Origin: a virus
Virus record (IMG/VR): IMGVR_UViG_3300042527_000165
Location: 1 to 28,380 of that record
Reading direction: 5' to 3' (one strand)
DNA length: 28,380 nucleotides
Part shown: positions 21,056-27,533 of the stretch, in pieces
Layout: each line of letters begins with the position of its first letter
Position numbering within the stretch: position 1 is the stretch's first letter
Translations under genes and position numbers: made by a program
The notes under the pieces: model-generated
Databases searched by the model: none
Seen by the model: only the letters and a program-made list of their open reading frames with translations
What the model was told of the DNA's origin: nothing

Positions 21056-21379
21056 TCAGCCCTCCCGGTTCATCGCTGCCAGCGCCGCGCCTTCCATCAC
21101 CTGCAGATCCTCCAGGAGCGCGCGCTGGTCTTGCACTGAGTACATCTTAAAGAGCCAGGCCAGCACCGAGTAATCGAGGCCGATGGCCCCGCCAGCACTG
21201 GTGCGCCATTGCGTCTGCACCCGGCACCACATGTCGATCGCGTCCCAGTTCTCCGGCCACACCTCGAACTCATCCCGCTCCGGCTCCTCGATGATCACGC
21301 CGAACGCGGCCGCGTCATCGTCCAGCTGCTTGCCGCTGTCTTTCCCGCCGCCGGCCCAATGCTCGGCGGCGGCTATCAG
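21056..21379 (-). CDS. Tail assembly chaperone extension (GT-type), read by -1 frameshift
   Basis: A frame that begins directly after the slippery site and continues for 107 codons: LIAAAEHWAGGG and on through VIIEEPERDEFEVWPENWDA to the stop at 21056. It has no ATG near its start; the only candidate is a GTG at 21298. The part from 21298 resembles small DUF1799-type phage proteins (IDMWCRVQTQWRTSAGGAIG, LDYSVLAWLF). By analogy with lambda gpG/gpGT it is made as an extension of the preceding chaperone and recruits tape measure and tube subunits. The fusion would be about 221 aa. Confidence 0.85.
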   Translation of the reverse strand: MIAAAEHWAGGGKDSGKQLDDDAAAFGVIIEEPERDEFEVWPENWDAIDMWCRVQTQWRTSAGGAIGLDYSVLAWLFKMYSVQDQRALLEDLQVMEGAALAAMNREG

Positions 21380-21385
21380 TTTTTT
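21345..21385 (-). promoter_or_regulatory. Programmed -1 ribosomal frameshift signal
   Basis: On the minus strand 21385-21379 reads A AAA AAC in the reading frame of the upstream chaperone gene (AGA AAA AAC TGA), a classical -1 slippery heptamer just before the stop. A 6-base spacer (21378-21373) leads to a perfect 9-bp GC stem: CCGCCGCCG (21372-21364) with CGGCGGCGG (21353-21345), and a 10-base loop. Heptamer, spacing and hairpin all match known frameshift signals. Confidence 0.92.
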
Positions 21386-21720
21386 CTCTTGCCCTTGCTG
21401 AGCGAATCCAGCCAGCTGCTGACCACGGCCGCGGCCACCAGCGGCACGTTCAGCAGGTCGGCCTTGGCCTTCTCGCTGAATGGCACCTCGCCGCCCTTGC
21501 CGTCCTGGATCCCGCTCCAGCCCACCAGCACCTGATCGCAGAGCTCATCGTCGGTCAGGTCGCCAGACTGAATCTGGTCCCAGATCTCGCGGATCCGCGC
21601 CTGGGGCAGCCGCTTGAACTCGGCGTCGAAGGTCTGTTTGTCGAACCGGCCACCGTCGATGGGGAACTCGACGGTGACCGGCCAGGTGTACGACTCGCTC
21701 TGAGACAGAACGAATGCCAT
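21376..21720 (-). CDS. G: Tail assembly chaperone (lambda gpG-like)
   Basis: A 114-aa protein beginning MAFVLSQSESYTWPVTVEFP. It is helical in the middle (FDAEFKRLPQARIREIWDQI) and ends in a hydrophobic helix and a basic tail (AAAVVSSWLDSLSKGKRKN). Position between the tail tube and tape measure genes, and the frameshift signal at its 3' end, identify it as the tail assembly chaperone; sequence alone would be weaker evidence. It is needed to load the tape measure during tail assembly and is not part of the mature virion in lambda. Confidence 0.9.
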   Translation of the reverse strand: MAFVLSQSESYTWPVTVEFPIDGGRFDKQTFDAEFKRLPQARIREIWDQIQSGDLTDDELCDQVLVGWSGIQDGKGGEVPFSEKAKADLLNVPLVAAAVVSSWLDSLSKGKRKN

Positions 21721-21732
21721 GCAGGGCTCCTA

Positions 21733-22665
21733 TCAGGTGAAGGCCAGGCTGAACTCGTTGTTGCCGGCCGTGGTGGGCAGAGCCACGTAGGGCAAGGTCA
21801 GCATTTGAATGCCGTCCTGGTCCGAATAGGTCGGCTGAGTCACGTCAGCTTGGGATGCGGTGAAGGTTACCCGGTTCCCGGCGGTCGTGCCGTGCAGGAA
21901 GGTCAGGTTCCCGGTGGTGGAGCCCAGCGCGATGGTGAAGTAGTCCTTCGTCGCGATGGTCGGCGCCTCGATCATCACCTCACCAGCGGGCCTGCGATCG
22001 GTGATCAGCACTTCCTTGGTGCAGCCGATCAGCTCGCGGTAGACGATCTCATTGGCGAGGTTAAAGCTCACCATGCTCAGGCAGCCGGAGTAGCTGAAGA
22101 ACTGGAAGCTGGAGGTGTTGCCTTCCTTGAAGATCAGCGGGGTGGCCTGGTTGCTGTAGGTCACAGCAGGCTGGGCCGTGTCGGTCGGGGCGTTGTAGAT
22201 GCCCGTCATCTCAAACTGCAACGTGGGGATCTGCCCCAGCTGGCAGTTCATCGTGACCGTGCCGCGAGCGCCGGTCAGTTTGTGTTGCACGCCGTCCACG
22301 TTGTAGACGATGGTGCAGGAGCTGAAGCTGCTGCTCACCGGCGCATAGGTCACCGAGGTGCTGGCCACGATCGTGGCCGACATCGCGCAGGACTTCAGCA
22401 GCGCGTCATAGCGGGGCGCCGTGCCGGCGGTGCCGGAACCGGCCAGCTCCACCTCGAAGCTGCAGCGCACGCGGGTGTTGGCAAGCAGCTGGTCGCTGTT
22501 GCCGTAGTAGGGCCGGATCAGGTCGCGGCTCACCACGTCCGACTCGAGCGGGGTCACCTCAAGCGACCGCACCAGCACGGCATCGGTGCCGGCAGGCACG
22601 CTGTCGGTGCCGTAGGTGGCTTCAGTCTTCGCCAGGATCAGGCGTTTGCGGCTCAGGAGCGGCAT
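21733..22665 (-). CDS. V: Major tail (tube) protein
   Basis: A 310-aa beta-rich protein beginning MPLLSRKRLILAKTEATYGT. Features include a strand-rich core (RVRCSFEVELAGSGTAGTAP, ARGTVTMNCQLGQIPTLQFE) and many Thr/Ser residues. The LAKTEATYGTDSVPAGTDAV opening is characteristic of siphovirus tail tube proteins, as is the place upstream of the chaperone pair. Subunits stack as hexamer rings to form the tube. The C-terminus (VALPTTAGNNEFSLAFT) shows no added Ig-like domain. Confidence 0.9.
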   Translation of the reverse strand: MPLLSRKRLILAKTEATYGTDSVPAGTDAVLVRSLEVTPLESDVVSRDLIRPYYGNSDQLLANTRVRCSFEVELAGSGTAGTAPRYDALLKSCAMSATIVASTSVTYAPVSSSFSSCTIVYNVDGVQHKLTGARGTVTMNCQLGQIPTLQFEMTGIYNAPTDTAQPAVTYSNQATPLIFKEGNTSSFQFFSYSGCLSMVSFNLANEIVYRELIGCTKEVLITDRRPAGEVMIEAPTIATKDYFTIALGSTTGNLTFLHGTTAGNRVTFTASQADVTQPTYSDQDGIQMLTLPYVALPTTAGNNEFSLAFT

Positions 22666-22795
22666 TGCTCTCTACCTCGTCAGGTTGGGAGGGTTGGGCC
22701 GGCTCCGTCCGCTCGATGAGCTTCCGCTTGCCGGTTTTGGGGTCCAGCAGGTATTCGCCGCCTTGTCCCCAGTATTCGTCCACCATCGTAGCCAT
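22622..22795 (-). CDS. 57-aa acidic Pro-rich protein before tail tube gene
   Basis: A 57-aa protein beginning MATMVDEYWGQGGEYLLDPK and ending in a disordered Pro/Glu/Asp-rich tail (PAQPSQPDEVESNAAPEPQT, PDPGED). Its 3' end overlaps the start of the tail tube gene by 44 bases in another frame. The GEYLLDPKTGKRKLIER part matches a small-protein pattern I have seen at this place in other siphovirus operons, function unknown. A start at MVDEYW (22786) is possible. Confidence 0.6.
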   Translation of the reverse strand: MATMVDEYWGQGGEYLLDPKTGKRKLIERTEPAQPSQPDEVESNAAPEPQTPDPGED

Positions 22796-22797
22796 GA

Positions 22798-23223
22798 TCA
22801 GCTCGCGAGATTTGTGACAGAGGTCCGATACAGCACACGATAGTCGCACTGGATCTCACCGGCTGCGCCATCAGCCTCGGTGAAGACGAAGGTGACATTC
22901 GTGGGTTGAACGTCGATCGCGTAGCCGCCCAGGGTCAGGTCGGCCATCAGCTTGCTGTGCAGGCTTTCGATGATCGGGTCGGCCTGCTGGTCCGGGATGG
23001 CCCCGCGCACGATCACCGTCACCCGCACCGTCATCGACCAGTCGAGCGTCGGCAGGCTGGTGTTCTGGCTCGCGGTGTCGTTCAGCGGCTCCACCACGAT
23101 CGCCGGGCTCTCCTCGCGCGCGATCGGCTCCACCCGCGTGCGGTAGATCCGAGTGCTCACGCCAGTGGTGCCGGTCAGCGCCGTGCGGACGGCAGCCAGG
23201 ATTGTCTCGCGCTTCGTCGTCAT
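22798..23223 (-). CDS. Tail terminator / minor tail protein (lambda gpU-like)
   Basis: A 141-aa protein beginning MTTKRETILAAVRTALTGTT. The layout of an N-terminal helix, then strands (PAIVVEPLNDTASQNTS; SMTVRVTVIVRGAIP), a helix (ADPIIESLHSKLMADLTLGG) and a final strand pair (IQCDYRVLYRTSVTNLA) matches the gpU tail terminator fold. Its position between the gpFII-like joining protein and the tail tube gene is the canonical one. It caps the tail tube and connects it to the head. Confidence 0.82.
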   Translation of the reverse strand: MTTKRETILAAVRTALTGTTGVSTRIYRTRVEPIAREESPAIVVEPLNDTASQNTSLPTLDWSMTVRVTVIVRGAIPDQQADPIIESLHSKLMADLTLGGYAIDVQPTNVTFVFTEADGAAGEIQCDYRVLYRTSVTNLAS

Positions 23224-23495
23224 AGCTTCGTCAGCCCGATTTCAACAAAAGCGCCATCATCAAGCTGGCGGGCCTCGCGCACCTGATAGTTCACGCCGGC
23301 CACCGTAATCGCGTCGCCGTATTTCAGGCCGCCGAAGTCGGCCGCGCGGGCGGTGAGGCTGTAGTCGGTGGTCAGCACCATGTCGCCTGAGATCACTTGG
23401 CTGGGCATGTCGAAAATGCCCAGTGCGGTGATGGCGCCAGACGTGCAGCTGACGCCGAAATCGTTGAGGAACACCGTCAGGTCTTCAGTGATCAT
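23220..23495 (-). CDS. Head-tail joining protein (lambda gpFII-like)
   Basis: A 91-aa protein beginning MITEDLTVFLNDFGVSCTSG. Its C-terminal half (GLKYGDAITVAGVNYQVREA, RQLDDGAFVEIGLTKL) is a compact beta barrel with the GD-I-V-G--Y-V-- motif of the gpFII family. These proteins complete the head and form the platform to which the tail binds. The overlaps with both neighbours are 4 bases each (ATGA type). Confidence 0.85.
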   Translation of the reverse strand: MITEDLTVFLNDFGVSCTSGAITALGIFDMPSQVISGDMVLTTDYSLTARAADFGGLKYGDAITVAGVNYQVREARQLDDGAFVEIGLTKL

Positions 23496-23779
23496 GACGC
23501 GAATACCCGCACCGGCTGCTCAGGGCTCACGGCGTAGTCCGCCCAACCTTCCGGCAGTTCGCCGATGTAGTTGACATGCCAGCCGTCCAGCAGCGTGGGC
23601 GGCACCAACACGTCGCCGGATTCAAGGTCGTATTCACCGCCGATGGTGATCACACCCACAACGTCCAGAGCGTGGGTGTGGCTAGCAGTGATCGGGTTGA
23701 GATCGTCATCCAGCAGCCCTGCACCGTCCAAGGCGGCCATGCCCGCTACGGCATCGGGGAAGCGAAGGTAGTGGGTCAT
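23492..23779 (-). CDS. 95-aa head/tail-region hypothetical protein
   Basis: A 95-aa protein beginning MTHYLRFPDAVAGMAALDGA with a C-terminal WHVNYIGELPEGWADYAVSP and a final EQPVRVFAS. I recall proteins with this ending next to fibre or spike genes in several lambdoid phages, with no assigned function. It is acidic, beta-rich and soluble. It overlaps both neighbours by 4 bases. It lies between the head-fibre gene and the head-tail joining gene and might assist either. Confidence 0.7.
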   Translation of the reverse strand: MTHYLRFPDAVAGMAALDGAGLLDDDLNPITASHTHALDVVGVITIGGEYDLESGDVLVPPTLLDGWHVNYIGELPEGWADYAVSPEQPVRVFAS

Positions 23780-25062
23780 CGGGTCACCTCCTGGAGGGTG
23801 CTGTTGGGAAGGCGCTGGGGCCAGTAGGTAAGGCGGCGGATGGTGCTGTTGAGAGCGTTTGCGCCTGTCGAGTTGGCACCAATTCTTAGTTGATCAACAG
23901 TTGGAATTGTTGCGCTTGTGTCTTCAGTTCCAAGCGTTCCAGCATTTGCAAAGTTAATTGAGTTCAGTACATAGGAAAGTGCAAACTGCTGTTGCGCTCC
24001 AAATGTGTAGGCGATGGTATTATTTGCTTGAGTTGTGCCTCCTGTTACCACGCGAGCAACGCGGGTGTTTGTACCAGTGTCCGCTTGAATACGGTTATTT
24101 GTAGTCCCGTCAGATGCTGCATAAAGAGTTGTACTAGCAGCCGGGTTAATCGCATTAACAAACACCGTCCCCTCCGTCTGGTTATACCAGGAGCTAAAGT
24201 TCGACCCCGTGATGCTGGCCACGTCTGCACTGCGGGTGACCGTGGCGGTCGTGGTGGGGATGTAGCTGGTGGGGAAAGAGCCTACTTCGATTTGGGCGCC
24301 CCAGATGTGATGAGTGCCATAAGTGTCTGAAACGTTTCCAAATGTACTTAAGTAAATATTTACACGCAGGCTTGTATGTGCTGTGCTAGTTACACCTGAA
24401 AGAATGCAGCGATACCAGCCATTCGGATACGGGACGATTGTAGCTGTAGGGATGGCCCATCCTGAGCTGTTAGTGCTTATTGCTAAGGTAAAAAGATTAA
24501 AGCTTGCTCTAAAATTATTAGTTCCGTTGTTATCTGCAACATATAATGCAATGCCATTAGTTGTTGCAGTGCCGATTTTTACAAACACGGAAAATGTGTA
24601 TGCGCTTTGTGTAGTTAGCGCTGGATTTTGTCTAAGGAATCGAGTAGTTGTTAGCCCATCTCCAACAACAGGGCCGAATGTATCAGCCGTTAGTGTTCCA
24701 TCAGGGGCAGTTACTGTATTGGTGGAAACGGTGACGTTGCTTAACGTCCATGTAGTTGCAAAGTTTTCACTCTGAACAAGATTGTTCGTCCTCTGCTCCT
24801 CCACCAGCAGGCCCAGGCTTTCGCCGGTCGTGGGGTTGTGGTCAAACCTCGGCACATCCACAGCCGCCGTCTGCAGCGTTCCCGCACTGTCGATGTAGGT
24901 CGCGCTGCTGGCGCGGGTGAAGGTCACCCGAGGGTCCAGCGTTTTGTAGCGCGCAAACCACAGGTCAAGTGCTGCGACGCTGAAGATGTCGCCGCCGCCC
25001 AGCCCCGGCCGCAATCCGCGCTGCAGGCCACGCTGTAGTCCTGTGGTCAGGTTGCGCGCCAT
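23776..25062 (-). CDS. Head fibre / decoration protein with carbohydrate-binding modules
   Basis: A 428-aa protein. Residues 1-25 include a short direct repeat (LQRGLQRGLRPGLGGG). Residues 40-95 carry the virion-surface motif DPRVTFTRASSATYIDSAGT and RFDHNPTTGESLGLLVEEQR. Residues 95-260 are a beta-sandwich, carbohydrate-binding-like domain ending WGAQIEVGSFPTSYIPTTTA. Residues 285-415 look like a second LamG-like beta sandwich. The gene lies among head genes rather than tail genes, so a capsid-surface fibre is more likely than a tail fibre. Its middle is AT-rich, with one GC-rich island at the inter-domain hinge. Confidence 0.75.
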   Translation of the reverse strand: MARNLTTGLQRGLQRGLRPGLGGGDIFSVAALDLWFARYKTLDPRVTFTRASSATYIDSAGTLQTAAVDVPRFDHNPTTGESLGLLVEEQRTNNLVQSENFATTWTLSNVTVSTNTVTAPDGTLTADTFGPVVGDGLTTTRFLRQNPALTTQSAYTFSVFVKIGTATTNGIALYVADNNGTNNFRASFNLFTLAISTNSSGWAIPTATIVPYPNGWYRCILSGVTSTAHTSLRVNIYLSTFGNVSDTYGTHHIWGAQIEVGSFPTSYIPTTTATVTRSADVASITGSNFSSWYNQTEGTVFVNAINPAASTTLYAASDGTTNNRIQADTGTNTRVARVVTGGTTQANNTIAYTFGAQQQFALSYVLNSINFANAGTLGTEDTSATIPTVDQLRIGANSTGANALNSTIRRLTYWPQRLPNSTLQEVTR

Positions 25063-25064
25063 CC

Positions 25065-25397
25065 TCAGAGCGCCCCTGCCTTGCAGGCAACGCTGGGAGT
25101 GCCGCCGCTGATGCTCACCAGCCGCAGGCGGATGTAACGCACCGGGCAGCCGTTCAGCGCAAAGCCATAGGTGCCATTGGCGGTGATCGTGGTGTCAGCC
25201 TCGGACTGATCAAGGTTGAAGTAGCTGGTGTCATCCAGGCTCCCCTCAAACCGCAGCACCACGTTGGTGCCAATGCTGCTCACCGTCACCTGAAACGTGA
25301 CCGACTGCGAGAACAGCTCAACGCTGGTGGTGGCACCAGCTGAGGTCAGAGTCGTCAGGCTCTGGACTTCAAAGGCGGCAGTATCTCCTAGGGCCAT
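25065..25397 (-). CDS. 110-aa head decoration-like protein
   Basis: A 110-aa beta-rich protein beginning MALGDTAAFEVQSLTTLTSA, with strand patterns VELFSQSVTFQVTVSSIGTN and VVLRFEGSLDD, and a final VRYIRLRLVSISGGTPSVAC. It resembles small Ig-like or discoidin-like beta sandwiches found as capsid decoration proteins in phages. Its position right behind the capsid gene module and before the head fibre supports a head surface role; this is inference from order and composition. Confidence 0.7.
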   Translation of the reverse strand: MALGDTAAFEVQSLTTLTSAGATTSVELFSQSVTFQVTVSSIGTNVVLRFEGSLDDTSYFNLDQSEADTTITANGTYGFALNGCPVRYIRLRLVSISGGTPSVACKAGAL

Positions 25398-25410
25398 CGG
25401 TCACGTCCTG

Positions 25411-25605
25411 TCATTGATCAAGAATAGCCGCCGCGTCGGCTTTCGCCTTGCGGGTGGCCTTCGGCTTGAGTTCCTCGGCCGGTGCCTCGACAGCGCGGCC
25501 CATGCGCAGCAGCTCGGCGGCCACGTCGCTGTCCAGTTCGTAGACCTTGCCGGCCTCGAGGTATTCGCCCCGAGCGGCGCAGTCGCTTTCGATCAGAACC
25601 TTCAT
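25411..25605 (-). CDS. 64-aa protein downstream of the capsid gene
   Basis: Begins MKVLIESDCAARGEYLEAGK, followed by VYELDSDVAAELLRMGRAVE and a Lys/Ala-rich tail (KATRKAKADAAAI). The pattern of an N-terminal strand followed by Y-L-AG-VYEL----A--LL-MGRA is common in small phage head-region proteins that follow the major capsid gene; the role is unknown. The start at 25605 follows the terminator at 25609-25635, so expression depends on readthrough. Confidence 0.75.
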   Translation of the reverse strand: MKVLIESDCAARGEYLEAGKVYELDSDVAAELLRMGRAVEAPAEELKPKATRKAKADAAAILDQ

Positions 25606-25608
25606 GAG

Positions 25609-25635
25609 AAAAAAAAGGGGGCGGTTGCCCGCCCC
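25609..25635 (-). terminator. Rho-independent terminator after the capsid gene
   Basis: On the minus strand, stem CCCC-rich arms GGGGCGG (25635-25629) and CCGCCCC (25624-25618) enclose a GCAA tetraloop and are followed, after one C, by eight T residues (25616-25609). It begins nine bases after the capsid stop codon. It would end part of the transcripts here, leaving capsid mRNA in excess over the downstream head and tail genes. Confidence 0.9.
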
Positions 25636-25643
25636 GTCTCCTA

Positions 25644-27533
25644 TCAGGTGGTGATGTCCAGGATGGCGGCGAAGCTCTTGGGATCGCGCACGGCCACGTC
25701 GTAGGTGACGATGCCGCGGACGCTGGTCAGAGCCTTGCTGAAGTCGTCGCTGTCCTCGCCCACGGTGATCTCGAGGCCGTTGCCCCAGAAGCCAACCATG
25801 GCTTGGCTGAAGTCGCCCATCAGCAGGGCCGAGCACACGCCAGAGCTGGAGCCCTTGGTGAGGGTGCTGGGCACCTGGTTGGAGGCGGCCAGGGGGTAGC
25901 CGTTCATCGTGCCGGGGGTGGGGCCGCGGCCGATGCGAGCAGCGTCAGCGTTGAACAGGAAGGGGCCGTCGCCGGTGGTGGAACCGCCAGCACGCAGCTT
26001 CTTCAGGGCTGCCATCACCTTGTAGTTGGTGAGGTAGGCCACGGAGCCGGGGTTGACGGCGCCGTTCACGGTCATCACCGCAGCTTCCAGATCCACCACC
26101 TTCTCGAGGGTGATGGCGCCACCGTTGGTGCCCATGGCCACCGAGCCGATGCCGGAGGTCTGCATGATGCCGGTGGGCTGGCCGCTGGAACCGGAGCCGT
26201 TCAGGATGCCCAGGTCGATGGCGAGGTTGATGCCATCGGTCAGGTCACGACGCACCAGCTCCTCAATGCCAGGGGTGCCCTGCAGCAGGGTCTGGCGGCT
26301 GTACTTGGACAGGGCTGCCAGGTTCTTGGGAGCCATGGTCACCTGGTCGAAGGTGCTCTCCGACTGGGTGATCGCGGTGGTCTGGGTGCTCAGGTAGTAG
26401 GTCGAGGCCACACCGGAGCGGCGGGGAATCGCCACGTTGCCAACCAGGCCAGGCATGGTGCGCACGCCCAGCTGGAGCATCACGCCGGTGTTCCGCAGGA
26501 ACTCGATGAAGTCATCGGCCAGCAGATCGGTCGCGACCAGGTTGCCGCCGGTGGTGGCGCCACTGGTCACGTAGGTGGCGCGCTGGCCGCTCAGAGCCGA
26601 GAACGGCACGAAGAACGAACGCTCAGTGGTCTTGGCCACGCCGGACTTCTCCACTTCGCGGGAGAGGTCACGCACCAGGCCGGCTTCGCGGCTGGACCAG
26701 TCGCCGGTCAGCATCGCGCGGATGCCGGCGGTGATGCTGTAGAAGGCGCGCTCCTGAGCGGCCATCTCAACGGGAGCCACGGTCTCGACGGGCTTGATGC
26801 CCAGCTTGTCGAGAACGGCAGCGCGGGCCTCATCGAGGCTGCGGCCGCCTTCGATCAGCTGGCGGCCCAGATCGGCCATGCCGTGCTTCTCGGTCAGGGC
26901 AGTGATGCCGGCAATACGGGCGCGCTCAGCCTTAGCAGCCTCGGCAGCCGCTTCAGCCCGCACCGCTGACAGGTCAGGGGTGTTTTCCATCGGAACCTCA
27001 GGTTCTGGTTGGGGGGTTGGTGATGCGGCGGGGGCCGCAGGTTGAGCGTCGAGAGCACGCCCGACGCCGACCGTTGGGTCTGCGGGTATGCTAACCACGC
27101 TCACTTCGTAAGGACTCCATCGGGTCGCTACGAAGTCTTCACCGCGTTGTTCCATGTCGGCGATCTGATAGCCGACGGACACATTGCGCAGCACGCCGTC
27201 GCGTACATCGGCGAGCACTTCCTGCGCGAAGGCATTGCGGCTGAACTTGACCGCCACGTAGCCGCGCTTCTTCTTGCCGTCGATCCAGGCCCGCTCCACC
27301 ACGCCGATCACCTTGGCGGGGTCATGGTTGAACAGCAGGGGTGCGCCATCCTCCAGGCGAGCCAGATCCACCGCTTCGCGCGTGTGGGCCAGGATCTCGT
27401 TGCCGAAGTAGCGAGCAACGGGGTATTCGGAGCTGAAGGGGAACTCAATGCTGCGCTCGTCTTCGCTGACCTGGAAGTCAGCTACCTCGGCGCGCTTCAG
27501 CAGCTGCCCCTCAAGATCACGCGATAGGTCCAT
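25644..27533 (-). CDS. Fused prohead protease and HK97-type major capsid protein
   Basis: A 629-aa polyprotein (638 aa if it starts at 27560). Numbering from 27560: residues 10-170 are an HK97-type (U35) prohead protease with His79 (LLFNHDPAKVIG) and Ser128 (LRNVSVGY), and EVSVVSIPADP at 152-162. Residues 171-190 are a Pro/Ala linker. Residues 191-265 are a helical, charged scaffold-like delta region (AEAAAEAAKAERARIAGITA). Residues 270-638 are the HK97-fold capsid protein (VRTMPGLVGNVAIPRRSGVA, LGILNGSGSSGQPTGIMQTS, MGDFSQAMVGFWGNGLEI). The ATG at 27533 has GAGGA five bases upstream and is preferred. An internal start at 26990 could give capsid protein without protease. Confidence 0.93.
   Translation of the reverse strand: MDLSRDLEGQLLKRAEVADFQVSEDERSIEFPFSSEYPVARYFGNEILAHTREAVDLARLEDGAPLLFNHDPAKVIGVVERAWIDGKKKRGYVAVKFSRNAFAQEVLADVRDGVLRNVSVGYQIADMEQRGEDFVATRWSPYEVSVVSIPADPTVGVGRALDAQPAAPAASPTPQPEPEVPMENTPDLSAVRAEAAAEAAKAERARIAGITALTEKHGMADLGRQLIEGGRSLDEARAAVLDKLGIKPVETVAPVEMAAQERAFYSITAGIRAMLTGDWSSREAGLVRDLSREVEKSGVAKTTERSFFVPFSALSGQRATYVTSGATTGGNLVATDLLADDFIEFLRNTGVMLQLGVRTMPGLVGNVAIPRRSGVASTYYLSTQTTAITQSESTFDQVTMAPKNLAALSKYSRQTLLQGTPGIEELVRRDLTDGINLAIDLGILNGSGSSGQPTGIMQTSGIGSVAMGTNGGAITLEKVVDLEAAVMTVNGAVNPGSVAYLTNYKVMAALKKLRAGGSTTGDGPFLFNADAARIGRGPTPGTMNGYPLAASNQVPSTLTKGSSSGVCSALLMGDFSQAMVGFWGNGLEITVGEDSDDFSKALTSVRGIVTYDVAVRDPKSFAAILDITT
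26988..26999 (-). promoter_or_regulatory. Internal ribosome binding site and start for capsid alone
   Basis: Inside the fused protease-capsid gene the minus strand has GAGG (26999-26996), five bases and then ATG (26990-26988), starting MENTPDLSAVRAEAA right after the Pro-rich linker. Translation from here gives a 448-aa scaffold-plus-capsid protein. This would supply the large excess of capsid subunits over protease that assembly needs. Confidence 0.6.

Noticed and set aside
25803-26969. Long + strand open frame (388 codons) opposite the protease-capsid gene
   Set aside because: It lies antisense to an unmistakable gene, is Gly/His/Ala-rich with no domain, and is the kind of open frame expected opposite GC-rich coding sequence. 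The same applies to the frames at 13590-14357, 18299-19171, 21805-22719 and 11814-12752.
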